From Toxotes chatareus (lineage: Eukaryota; Chordata; Actinopteri; Toxotidae), in contig CM028903.1 of assembly GCA_016801885.1 (NCBI GenBank), positions 15,772,535-15,836,534 on the forward strand: DNA of 64,000 nt, given 5' to 3'. The translations under genes were made by a program, and so were the position numbers. Positions 12,546 through 24,263 of the stretch are shown here, in pieces (positions within the stretch are counted from its first letter, which is position 1; each line of letters opens with the position of its first letter). The notes beneath the pieces were generated by a model. The model did not search any database and had not been told where the DNA came from. It saw only the letters and a program-made list of their open reading frames with translations.

Positions 12546-14324
12546 TCTTTTCTTTTATTATCCTTCACTCTCAAAGACTCAGGCTAAGTTTCCTGGCAAC
12601 CAAGTAGTCAAAAAGTGTTGTGTTTGTGAGACCAGGCCCTATCGTCTGCATGTAACACAATATGTGTGTGTGTGTGTGTGTGTGCTACTTCTATTCACAG
12701 ATTAGGCACTGGAGAGAAGATAATCTGTGTGAGGTACAATTACACCCCTACACAGACACACAACCTGCACACACACCATAGCTATGGCAACACAATTCAC
12801 GAGAACATTAGTATTCTACTGCCACTCATAAAAGTGTTCATGCATTGAAACAACTAAAAAATACTGATGTGAACCTGGACCTGAACAAAAATAAAACACA
12901 CACCACCAGAGCTTTATGGTTCCATTCAAATGCCTTTGAGAGGGCATCCTGTGGGTCACTCTGTGCACACACAAACACACACAATACAAAAAGGAAAAAA
13001 AAGTCTCTTAGGGTTTTGTTATTTATACATCCAACATTGATGTTATCATTTCCCTCCCTCCCTGCTGCTTCAGTGACCAAAACAAATCCCTGTGTGTGAC
13101 TTAATGGCCTGGAATAACTTGAATTAGCTGATTATGGCGGTCGTCAACGGTGACAAGATCAGAAAATTAGGTCTCAGCAATTTCAATAATAAAGCTTTAA
13201 AAATTAACACTATCACAATTGGATTACAGCAGTGCATGTAGGAGTCAGTACAGAGCCCAAAATAGCCCACCACAAATCCACCATGGAAAATCCACTATTA
13301 TACAGGGAGAAGAATGAAGTTGCTGGAATGGGGGAAAAGAAAAAAAGAAAAAATTGGTGCGGATCTTAGCACTGGGAGGAAAGAGGTGCCATCAAAGAAA
13401 ACACAACGCAAGGGCAACTGAGCAGAAATGAAGCACTTTCATACAACAATGGGAATCTGAGAAAGAGACCCACTTTTGAAAATCTCTCTCGAATACTGGA
13501 ACTCTTTCATTTGCAATAAAAAGGAAATGGGGTTTTTCCACACACTCTCCATGACTCTTGTTGAATAGTTGTTTGGGATTTCAGGTTTCCTATTTTAATA
13601 TCTAATTTTGGCTGAAGGAACACTGTCATGGCCATTGCAATTAAAGTATCAAAGAGCAAATGAAAAAAGAAAAAGAAATGTGATGCATTCATATACATAG
13701 TCATATACATTTGTACACTTATTTCAATGTTGCTGCTTCAAATTCCTTGACAAGTGGATAAAAATTCAAATAAGTTGTTAAAGTCAACTCAATTCTTATC
13801 CTAAAACAAACTTGTCTACTTACTCTGTTTATAGTCTTCTTCATTGTCAAACTCGAACTTGAACCGCCTCCAGTCGTAGTGGATCCTGCAAACATGTTCT
13901 TGAATGCTGGGGTGTGTCTGCGGCTGCAGCTGTGTCCCAGTACCGTCCCATGTAAAACTGTGGTGCAAACTGGAGTCTATGATAAAAGCTGCTAAGTTTT
14001 TATTGTTGAAACAGAGCTTTCTGACATCTATTAGGATCTATTCAGATCAAGCACTGACAATACTACTAATACTATGCCTTCTGCTGTATGTTTATCTACA
14101 GTATGTCCCTATTATATAGGCGGGGGGGTTCACATACAACCCCGATAGATAAACATGTCCTAAAGAACTCTTGGATCAGCTCAACCTTTCAAGATTTTGC
14201 CTTTGTGTTCTTGTATATTTCATCTATTTCTGTAACTAAAGTGAAAAGGATGAGCGTACAGCTGGTGAGTCACTGCTCACCTGGACGGGTTGTGTTTATG
14301 ATGCACTGGGTGAAGCAGCGCTGA
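12251..14324 (-). CDS. Unidentified small gene, three 3' coding exons (5' end not found)
   Basis: Three minus-strand exons share one frame: 14281-14324 (44 nt, phase 0 to 2), 13824-13885 (62 nt, phase 2 to 1) and 12251-12345 (95 nt, phase 1 to a TAG stop). Donors are GTGAGC and GTAAGTAG. Acceptors are TTCTAG after a pyrimidine tract, TTTGCAG and TTCTCAG. They encode 66 residues: a His-rich start (LLHPVHHKHNPSR), an aromatic and charged middle (IHYDWRRFKFEFDNEEDYKQ) and a helical end (AGLNKLLDTKLRLRE, then MDETQLRPR). I do not recognise the family. No start codon lies in the first exon, so at least one upstream exon is missing. I could not find one ending in phase 0 between here and PDCD10. 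Phase agreement, good splice sites and protein-like composition argue for real coding sequence. It could also be an alternative 3' end of PDCD10, whose exon ending at 15605 is phase 0. Confidence 0.5.
12460..12543. repeat. (CA)n microsatellite, about 84 bp
   Basis: An uninterrupted alternating AC tract. It lies in the larger intron of the small three-exon gene. A shorter TG tract follows at 12662-12684. Confidence 0.95.
12588..12600. promoter_or_regulatory. RFX X-box-like site upstream of WDR49
   Basis: GTTTCC-T-GGCAAC fits the X-box consensus GTTNCC, 0-3 nt, RGYAAC. It lies about 0.7 kb upstream of the candidate WDR49 first exon and inside an intron of the small gene. X-boxes bind RFX factors that drive ciliary genes. 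Whether this one serves WDR49 is inference. Confidence 0.4.
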
Positions 14325-14588
14325 CTAGAACAGTACAGGACAAAGAGAGCAGACAGTGAGTGAACACAGTCTCTGTTTCAAAATCCCAAACATTTCTCCA
14401 GACAGTGATTTCTTGACACGATCTGAACATATCACATTTAAGTTGAAAACGATGCACGCTGACAGTGGCAGGATATTACTGCCAAGTAGAAGACGCCACT
14501 GTGTGTTTTTACAACCAGAAACGACAATAAAATGAAGTGAAAGCCCAAAAATGGGGGGAATGTGTTTGGAAACTCAATGCCACTTCTT

Positions 14589-14594
14589 TTTATT
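14589..14594 (-). terminator. pdcd10: Candidate PDCD10 polyadenylation signal
   Basis: AATAAA on the minus strand, about 360 nt past the PDCD10 stop. It is the first canonical hexamer downstream. Longer 3' ends are possible. Confidence 0.45.
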
Positions 14595-14954
14595 GTAACT
14601 TTTTAAGACTTTGGCAATTGCTAACTTTTAAGGACATTGAAAATTAACACATTTTCCCTATACTTTTTTTAGACATACACAGTGCTGAGCAGGAAGGGAA
14701 ATATATAAAGGAATGAAGAAATATCGACTTAAGAATCTGATAAAAGAACAACATAAAAGAGAGTTAAAAATCCCTGGCAATTACTGTCAGAGTGATTTGC
14801 TTTGAACCTCAAACTACCTGATCTCCCCTTAAAGCCACAGAATCACAGTATAAATCATACAGCCCAAGATAATACAATGTCTTTACAAATTACACAGCCT
14901 CATATCACCTTTTCTCAAATAAAAATGTCTGTCAGTGTGCGTGTTCTCAGGCTG

Positions 14955-17900
14955 CTACACCACAGTCTTGAAGGCCTGCAGTATCATGTTGGTTTGGTGG
15001 GTGAGCCGGTTGGCGCTGACGAACACGTTTATCACTCTGGAAACAACCATGACAGAGAGACAAGGACGCACGCGTCAATCATACAGCAAAGAAACCATGG
15101 CAACAATATCAGGATTGATCTGGCTGGAATGGAGAATGTCAGACTTCAGAGAATACAAGCTAGCATGAATCCACAGGAAATGGGTCAAGGGAATTATTCA
15201 GCAGCGGTGGGATTTGATAGAAGCGGGTCTGTGATCAAACAACCATTTACATGATGGTGACAGTGTGTGTGTGCGTATGTGCAACTATTAAATTTGTTGG
15301 TAGCTGTGCGTGTGTGCATGTGAAAAAGAAGAAGGTTGAGGAAGTGAGTGAGAAGACAGAAAAGGAAGAGAAACAGACAGAGAAAAGTCCTAAAACAGAG
15401 AATAAACCAGAAACGGTGTCATACTTTCCATCTTTGAAGTAGGTTTTGAGAGTGTCGCTGAAGCTCTTGGAGTATTTCACAAACTCTTTCTTCTGCTGTT
15501 CCAGTGCCTAACCAATAAATACAGACAGGCTTTCAGCTCCACTTATTTCACAGAGACTGTTTGTGTGTATGCATTTTTTTTTTCCTCTTCATGTATCTAC
15601 TTACCCGTCTGTTCTGATACTGGTATTTCCTGAAGACAGTATTAACTGTGTCTAGCAGCTCCTTTATGGCACTGGCAATGTCTCTGTGGATGACACAGAC
15701 AAATAAAGTGCATGTTTTAAAAAAAAAAAGAAAAAAGAAAAAGTCTCTCAAAATCTGTCTGTTTTTATCAGGCAGTGATAACCCTGAATCTGCAGTTCTT
15801 TGATCCTGCCCTGTTGTCTCCCTTTCTTCCCCTGTTCTCACAAACATGCGCTCACCTTCAACTTTTTTCTCCCCTCGGATGCACTTGAAATCTGCCCTTT
15901 CATAACATCCCCAATGTTTTGGGGGTTTTTTTTACCATTCCCTTTGAATTGACTTTATTTCTAAGCTGTCCGCTGGGTAAGTAACTTAAGCAGTGACTCA
16001 CCAGGAGTCCTGAATTTGATCAAAAATAATGGCACAGTGAGCCGAGGAAATGAAACATCTCTTACTTTCTCTCCATAGAGTGTGTGTGTGCGTGTGTGTG
16101 TGTGTGTGTGTATAGTGCAGTTGCTAGAGATGACAAAAAACAGGACTTCTCACCAGATTTGATTTCACTTCATGTTCTTATCCATCCATCCATCCATCCA
16201 TTCTCTATACCGCTTATCAACTTAAGGGTCAGTGTCAAACAAACTCTGGATGTATACGATTTAGGATGAATTCAAGCACAGTTATCAACTTCTTCCACCA
16301 TTTGACTTGTGTACTGTATATTGCGTACACTCATACTATATTGCTAAATGAAGAAGCTGTAGTAAAACAAAACCATATCTTGTGTTCTAGCTTGGGGACT
16401 GTGAGCAGTCACCTCACATTAGCCACATCAGTGTAACCACTGGGCTGTCTGTTTAGTCTGTGTTTATTTACCCCAAAACAACCAGTATACTAATAATACA
16501 GACATTCACTCTAACTAGCAACATGAGTATGCACTGATTGCAAACGTGTGACTCAGATGGACCTCAAAACTCCTCAGGAAGCACCTCAACGTGCTGACTC
16601 ACTTTCGTCCCATTACGCTTCACAGATCGAATCTGAATCTATTTGCAGCCTCATGTCTTTTCTTTGACTTTGTTTTCAACTGTGCCTCGTCCAAAATTGG
16701 CTTCAGGGAAAATATGCTATTTTTTTCTTTTGTTTTTATGCAACGAGGGTCTTCATCATGACGACACACACTGTATTGTATATAAATTTTAAAAGATTAA
16801 AGATATTAAGATATTTAATCACCCATTAGGAATTATAGGCAAAAGTCCTCGAGACATCTTCTAGCAATGTATTCTATTAATACAAGAGGTTTGACTTTCA
16901 TGTAGAAATAAACCTGGTGTATACTACACTCACACACACACACACTCAAATCATTCACACACTGAGCTGTCATACTTGATGGTCTGTAGGAAGCCCACTC
17001 TGTCATTGATCTCATCTGGTATGGTGCTGAGGATGTGTTTCAGAGCTCGGGCCCTCTCGTTCAGCTCCTGGAACTCTGGCTCTCGCCTGTCAATCATGAA
17101 CTCTGAAAACACCAAGAGGATGAGAAAAATACAGATCTCAGTGACAGGCACATCACCACATATGCAAACAACTACAGGACACACTAAAATTAAGCAATTA
17201 ATCACTGTGGCACATGTGAAAAATGCATGCCTGCAATGCAAATGTATGAAATGAATACATAGTCTAGTCTAGTCTAGTATGTGTGTGTGAACATGCGTGC
17301 ACACACTTTAAAGTGGAAGTGTTCAGTTTGCTGAGTGAGGGCAGCATTAAGGTAGAACCTGGGATGTGCCATGCAGGAGGTACATTTAAAATTCACCCAA
17401 AATGTGTGTGCATATGCGAGTGTGAATTCATTACTACCATCAATCACTGTACACGGCACAAGGAATTCAATTACAGACAGAAACCAAGGAACATTTGAGA
17501 ACAGGCAGAGGAGTTGATTTGTGGAGAAACAGCTCCCCCTGGTGGACAACAGAGGTCACGTCATATGATGAAAGAAACAGAAACCCCAGCCAAAGTGAGC
17601 TGGTAATCATCCAGCCTGTTGAAGGGTCCTTAAGCAAGACAGTCAGAGTTGTGCCTGTCCTGCCTCTGGAGGACAGAGCAAGAAACAGATGCATTTCTGT
17701 CTCTGGAGTTGATACCGTGACATAAACTGATATGTAAACTGCAGCAGAAGAAAGTTAATGTTTTCCAGTTCAAAATGCCATTGTTACAGTTGTATGGTTG
17801 CCCTGTGTGACAAATCATATCCCCACCCCCCTCGCTCTCTGCTCACACCATTCATCAAGCACCCAGCATCCTACCTTCCACATCATCTGCAGCCATGCGA

Positions 17901-19501
17901 AGTAGAGACTCACTATAGTTGATTTTTAAGTTCTTCTTCTCCAGTATTTTGATAACAATGTCCTGGGTCAGACCGGGGTTCTCCTTCTCTGCCTTGAGAC
18001 ACACAAGCACACAGATGCACTCAATGTATCAAATCTACAAATCGACAGAAAGTTGATAGACTTGTTTTGTTTTTAAAGTAAAGGTAGAGGCACAGGCATT
18101 ACAAGAGAGATGGCAGTTCATTCCATGAAACGTAAACAAACTAACCTTTATAAAAGCTGCTCTCAAGGTCTGCGCTGCTGATAAGTTGACTTGCTCCAAC
18201 TGCAAGTTGGAATACACAGACACACAAACATAAGCCAGAAGCACAAAGCAGAACACACACACACACACGCACACAGACTAGCTCTTATCATGGCCTCTCT
18301 TCTGGCCTAAAATGTAATTCCGCAGAAAGTACATACCAGCCAGACAACCTGAAATTTCTGGTGTTACACAGCTTGTCCCCGCTTCACCTTCAAAGTTCTC
18401 TGTTTGCATACCATGTACACACACATTTTGGTTTGAATTAAAATATCTCTTAATGATCACGCTTCATCAAAGGAGAAGTTTGAGGAAATAGCAGTTTAAA
18501 TTTGAAAATTTTTGGAGTGTGGACAGACAGACATGAGGGAAGAGAAGGATGGAGAATGAGGGACGACACCACAGACTCACAGGCCCCCCTGGATGCTGTT
18601 AAAAAATAATAATAATCATGTTGATAAAGCTACAGTGTTTGTCAGGCTCTTAAACACAATACTCCTGTTTTCTAGGATACAATAGCCCCGCTCTTTAAGT
18701 ACCTGTGTCTGTGTTACCCATTGATTTGCTACATAAAGAGCATAGATGTCAGTTTTAAATCATTTTCAGTACAAACTGCAATGTGATTTCTTTGATAAAT
18801 GAAGTCCATTGTTTTGTTTGCAAGTATGAGCTACCATATACAATATTCTCTATTGATTTCCTTTGCACAGCACCTCTTGATGTTCCTGTGTTGTTTACAC
18901 CCCTGAGTCCTTTATAGTTTGCCATGTTTGGATTTGTAATGTTGGCATTTGTAGCATTTGTAGTTAGAAATGAACCGAAATACATTACTTTTTTTCTATT
19001 TCTTTTTTAAATACAAGTAAATATACAAAAAGTAGATCTTAAATAAACATGTAATGTCAATAAAGTATAATAAAAACACAAAAAGCCCAATCAATGTGCA
19101 TAATTCATAAAGACTTTGAAAAACAACCTTCAAGCACAGTGTGATACACAGATCTATATCATGCAGATGTAAATATTTTTCATAAATAGATATAAACATT
19201 CATAAATGTTCCTCTTTTGTAATTCTACTGTTTCCCTATTTCTACTCTGACACACCACAAACCTTTGAACTTTGCACAAAATCCTATTCACTGCAAACCT
19301 CAACCAGCATTTTCATAAAACACACACACACAGCTTCCTTCTGCTAGACCTACAGCTATTTACTTATTTATTTATTTATTGTTACGTCAGCTGAAACTCA
19401 GCATTCTCCACCTGGTTAAAGACAGGATACATCACAGTGTAGAGAGCCATGGAGACTATTGAGGCGGTGTCGGCTTCATTCTTCATGTCGTCCATGGTCA
19501 T
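14955..19501 (-). CDS. pdcd10: Programmed cell death protein 10 (CCM3)
   Basis: Seven coding exons join into 210 codons plus stop: 19412-19501, 18146-18199, 17875-17992, 16976-17102, 15605-15683, 15425-15507 and 14955-15036. All splice phases agree. Human PDCD10 is 212 residues. The N-terminal helices (MTMDDMKNEAD..., VMYPVFNQ, then VNLSAAQTLRAAFIK) form the dimerisation region. The C-terminal part (KYSKSFSDTLKTYFKDGK, then INVFVSANRLTHQTN) is the FAT-homology domain that binds CCM2, paxillin and striatin. The protein is a cytoplasmic scaffold for GCKIII kinases (STK24/25/26) within STRIPAK and the CCM complex, and it supports vascular integrity and Golgi positioning. The first Met is chosen because it follows the acceptor at 19608 and matches the family start; a second in-frame Met is two codons on. 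The gene faces SERPINI1 head to head. Teleosts carry two pdcd10 copies, and I cannot say which this is. Confidence 0.97.
16176..16236 (-). repeat. Fragment of a non-LTR retrotransposon 3' end with (GGAT)n
   Basis: The plus strand reads four to five CCAT units followed by 'tctataccgcttatcaactt'. This is the typical reversed 3' end of fish L2/CR1-type elements. The fragment is short and lies in a PDCD10 intron. The assignment is from familiarity, not from a search. Confidence 0.45.
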
Positions 19502-19607
19502 CCTTGACCAATCAATGGCCCTTTGTGTGTGTGTGCTTGTCCACTGATGCCAGTCTCACCGCATTCAATCACTCGCGGAGACTGACAGAATGGGAGCAGA
19601 CGAGGAC

Positions 19608-21786
19608 CTGAAGAAGAAGAAGACAAGACAGGTGAATAAGCAGGGAGAGATAGAAGATGGTGGATGGAAATCACACAGTAGGGGATTAAAAAAAAAAAAG
19701 TTAATTAATTGCATCATAAATTGGGGGTATTTAAATGTTGTATTAAAAGAGGGAACTTAAGGTTTGGCTAGTCAAAGATAAAATAAATTCATTAAAATAC
19801 ATTTTTTATAATAGATACAACAATTCACCAGCTCTATTCCTTCCGCTACATGTCAAAAAATCCCATGTGTGTGACTTCCCAGAAAGCCTTTCACTTATAG
19901 ACATGATCATCATGAACAACCACATTGCAAAGTGAGTACTTTACTGTTCCACTGGTGACAAAACTGGCATGACTCATACCTGAACAGGGAACACCCTCTC
20001 CAGTATTACTGCTGCAATAAAAATGTCACTGAGATAAAAATAGAAACTTGGCTCAGACGTTCAATGAGTTTTTACCTCAGCCTCGTCACAAGGAAGCAGT
20101 GAATCCTGGTGGTCAATATAAAGAGAAAATGATCAATGAAATCCTCTCTCCTTTGCCTGCTTTGTGTCTCTTTCACTTACACACAAACACACACCCATAT
20201 CTGACATCCCCAGGACCAGTTCTTCCTCAGCCCTTGTTTATAGTCTGACATTTTTACGGCATCTATTAAGACGTCAATATTCATTCTACTCATAATATAA
20301 CAGATAATTAAGCAGAGGGCAGGGAGACTCACTAACATACCGTTCAGGAGTGTGTCTTTTCAAGATTACAATGAGTCATCGCCTGCTGATCTGACAACAA
20401 CTTCAGACGGCCTTGAACTCCAACTATCAGAGAGCTCTTTAGTCGTTTCTTTGAGGGTATTATTACTGTTCTACAGTATTTTTTTTTTGTAGTGACAGAA
20501 ACATTGATTTAAATAGATTAACTTGTTGAGACAGTTTTCTTGTGCCTCATGACTTGGGATAGTGTCCTCTGTTTCTTTCATAAATATATTCAATTTAGGA
20601 GTTTTGTTTGGTCCATCATGGGGTATAAATAAAATAAAATAAAATAAACACATCAGTTTGCCATTTTAAGTTCTCAGAAAACTTCAAGGAATAACACAAC
20701 AGAAGCAAGGATACTTCTTGTCCAGACAAAAACAACACTGTCCATCTTGGTCAGGTTTTGAATAGGAGATAACTGGTGATTAAGCATGGAAAGTCAGCTG
20801 TCAACTCCCAAAACACGTGAATTCAATTAAGGCTGTTTCAAACCATAATTCATCTGTTACGCTTTAGTCAGTCCTCAGTAAATGAATGTGTAAAGATCTG
20901 TTTAACACAGGTCAAGGTTTGTCCATAGATGTAGGACATTTTAAAGACTAGAAAGTGGAGGGGTAACAGTGCTCTCTGCATATAGGACCTGTTTTACCTA
21001 TTTTACCCATTTGCATATAGATGGTAAACCTTTCTCCAGAGGATATTTCAACTTGTTAATCATCAGTGTAACAAATAATCATAATGACTCCATTATATTT
21101 AAGAGTGCATTCAAGAGGGTTCTGGTGTTGTGCATGACGGCCCACTAGGGTATCTTAATGGCAATAATGTCAGTATGCTATGATAAGTATAAACCTCTGC
21201 AAGGACAAAGGTCTTTTGGAGAACTTTTTGACTCATTTGTTTGGACCATTACAATTCTCCCTGAAGCACACAACTTTACCACAGACTAGCCACAACGGCA
21301 AGTTGCGGTAAGTCTGCAGCCACTGTTTTGCATGTATCATTACCATCCAGCTGAGCTCAAAGCCACCCCGACACAGTGCTCGTTCACAGTGACCGTCCTT
21401 GACTGAACACAAAGTACACTGAAAAAAAAACAGGCGCTGACATTTATAGATCGTTCGCCATAATTTTGTGGTGATTTTGAACCAAATTATCTTGCTTTCT
21501 CCTGTAATGTTCAAGTGAGCACTGTGGCAACCACAACTGTGAGTAAAGACACAGTAACGTTCCCTGTCTGACAAGTGCTCGATGGGTGGTTCCTTCTCCG
21601 GCTTCGTCTAACACACCCTTCCCCAGAGGATGCTGTAGTGCCACCTCCACTGTTACTGTAACCCAACAACCTTAACTACCTGAAAGTAACAAAAACAAAC
21701 AAACAAACAAACAAAAAAAAAAAAACACAACATAAAAACACATTATCTGTGATGGAGAATGTTGACAGTCACAGCGCGACACTTAC
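19608..21786. other. pdcd10: PDCD10 first intron, no exon seen
   Basis: The stretch between the coding-start exon (acceptor at 19608) and the candidate non-coding first exon (donor at 21786). It holds only A-tracts (19689-19700, 21709-21725) and short AAAT/AAAC repeats. No convincing exon was found on either strand. Confidence 0.5.
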
Positions 21787-22080
21787 CTACGGTGAGACAG
21801 CCGCCATGCAGTGAGGCGAGGAAAAGCAGTGTGTCGATGTCAAGGGGGTTACAGGTAGCCTGCTAACATGAGATTAGCAGCTTAGAGCAGGTGATCAGCT
21901 CCGTCCTTAGCTAACGAGAACTGTGTCTCTAGCTATGTAGCTGGTGAGAAAACGCTGGTGACATAAAATAATAATAACAGCCAACCGGTTCCGTTATTTC
22001 CTCCGACACGCAGCTCAGTCCCTCTTGTTGTGGTTAGTGTTTCATTCAGGAAGTTTTCTGCCCGACTAAACTGTGGCGGA
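21787..22080 (-). other. pdcd10: Candidate non-coding first exon of PDCD10
   Basis: The coding-start exon has 5' untranslated sequence (19502-19607) and an acceptor at 19608, so a separate first exon is needed. A strong donor (GTAG then GTAAGT, plus strand 21781-21786) lies in a more GC-rich, CpG-containing stretch facing SERPINI1. The upstream limit is not visible; a CAGE or EST match would fix it. Confidence 0.4.
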
Positions 22081-22769
22081 GAGCCGGAGTGGGCGGTGTT
22101 GAGAACGGAGAGGGTGGTTGTAGTTCTTTCGGTAAGTTCCCTTAAGGTTTTGTAATAGTACAGGCCAACAGAATAGACTTCAAATCCCAAACAGGTGCAG
22201 GTGGTGGCTTTTTTAACCCTTGCAACACTTGAGCTGAGGGAGGCAAGAACGGGCATTTTAGCTGCATTCCACTTTTACAAAGCACACAATATGAACATGT
22301 CTTGAGTTGTATAAACAAAATGTATTTAGAGTTATAATAACAGCTAAAAAATTAATCAGTTATTAGTACTTCACTAAATTCACGGTTGAATTGTATGTCA
22401 AGATAGTTCTCTACCAATGGCAACTGTACTGTCAGCGCCACACAAACAGTATAATAATATACAATATAATAAAGTGATAATAATTTGCAAGGGGCTTCAA
22501 GAATATGCATACTTGCTTCGTGTAGGCTATGTTAATGCAGAGCTACTCGCTGGCTTTACAGAAACTGCTAACAGTTGTAGCAGGCTCATGTCAGTCCTGT
22601 TATAAAGCTAAAGGGCTGTCAAATGGAGACACGTTAATTAAAATACATTTAATTAAATTATTCGACTCGATATATTTGTGACACACTTTCAGTGGCTCAC
22701 GAGGCCGAGGGTCGAAAACAATTAGCCTATATGAGGTAAAGTAAATTTAATAGTCACCTTAGCAAAGAC

Positions 22770-22866
22770 GGCAACCGGAAGGAGCTACTTATTTCGTTGC
22801 ACATCGATACTCTTTGGTCGACGTTCATTGGACCAATCCGTGTGAAGGGGGCGGGGTCTGCGGCAA
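22770..22866. promoter_or_regulatory. SERPINI1 core promoter, part of a head-to-head promoter with PDCD10
   Basis: An ETS-type CCGGAAG (22775-22781) is followed by ATTGGACCAAT (22827-22837), which carries a CCAAT box on each strand, and then a GC box (GGGGCGGGG, about 22847-22856). These sit just before the likely SERPINI1 first exon. PDCD10 is transcribed the other way from roughly 0.7 kb to the left. The human pair is reported to share a bidirectional promoter. Transcription start points were not determined here. Confidence 0.55.
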
Positions 22867-22869
22867 ACG

Positions 22870-22964
22870 AACAGGCAGTGAGCTGCGGAGCCGGAGGAGA
22901 TCAGCAGAGAGAGAGACAGCACACATCTATCCATCTATCCATCCCTGCTGTTCACTGTTTATCG
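22870..22964 (+). other. serpini1: Likely non-coding first exon of SERPINI1
   Basis: A good donor (ATCG, then GTAAGA at 22965) follows a GC box by about 110 nt. There is no usable ATG. The coding start exon at 33395 has its own acceptor (TTGTAG, 33368-33373), so a non-coding first exon is required, as in mammals. The 5' limit is estimated. Confidence 0.5.
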
Positions 22965-23505
22965 GTAAGAGCCGTTTTATGCAATAACCTACAGCTGGTT
23001 CACTCACCAACGCTGTTCTCATTTATGTGAACCTGTTAGGAGGGGAAAACCTGAGCTGATCAGCTTTTGGAAGATCTCCCATTATGAAATGTTCAATTTC
23101 TGAGTTTCTCATAGTCATTTTTAATGAAGGTGCAGGAATGTGTAGGTGTAAAAGGTAATTTTGTGAAATAGTATAAAGGGATTTTGATGCTGTAATCAAC
23201 ATGTGTGGGCTTTTAATAAGGGGGCGGGTGGAGACGCACACTGGAGCCAAATAGCCTATATTTCTTAAGTCTATTGATTAAAGCCGTTAACCGCGTGTCC
23301 ACCAGCCAGGTCTTCTTAATTTTTGTCGGTTTGCTACGATTGCATTGCTTGTTTTTGTTGTTGTTGTTTCTTTCACCCCCACTGAAACCAGCTTAGGCAT
23401 TGCGGTGTGGTTCTTGCCCTTGAAATACAGGCAAAGGCGCAGTGAGTGAATGTGTGTGAATTAACGAGGCAGATTGTAGTAGCCTGGTCCTACCCTATCC
23501 CCACC

Positions 23506-23540
<35 letters not shown>

Positions 23541-23566
23541 TTATTCCTCCATGCAGGTCTGTGTTT

Positions 23567-23568
<2 letters not shown>

Positions 23569-23624
<56 letters not shown>
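23569..23624. repeat. (GT)n microsatellite
   Basis: An uninterrupted GT tract of about 56 bp, preceded by a (CA)n tract at 23509-23537. The two opposite-strand tracts could pair in a single strand. Confidence 0.95.
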
Positions 23625-23625
<1 letters not shown>

Positions 23626-24225
23626 CATGGTGGTTTTAGTGAAAATTCATAATTAAACAGAGCCTATCTGAGATGCGTTTCTTGTAATTCAAAGCTATAA
23701 TATTCTTATGTGTTTATTTGTTAAAATGACATTGCACCACATTATAGTGTGTAGAACAAAAACAGAAAATTGCAAATACATTCACATATATACAGCAGTT
23801 TTATCAGGTAGTCATCACAGTTTTGCCACAAATGTTTTTATATTTAGATCATTTTGCACTACAAAAGCTCTACAGTGAATCCCTATAAGAGAATAATGAC
23901 TTTGCTCCAAGGTTGTCTGTTGGCAAATAGCTTTTTAATGTGATAATGGTAATACCAAAACATGGTCAATAATAAACAATTAAGTGTTTCTCATGTCTCA
24001 TTCTCTCAATCCACCAATGATCTCTTTATCTCTGCTACTAAGATAATAACCTCCTAAATCCTCATTGAGGCCCATGGTTGTAGCAGCTCTGTATTCAGAA
24101 AAAAAAATAGTATCCCTTTCAGTCATAATCTAAATGTATTAATCCCATATGCATCTGAATCACTGGTTAATCTGTGCTGATGTACAGCCTTCTGTTTCCT
24201 CCCCATTCCACTCTATGGTGTGTGC

Positions 24226-24263
<38 letters not shown>

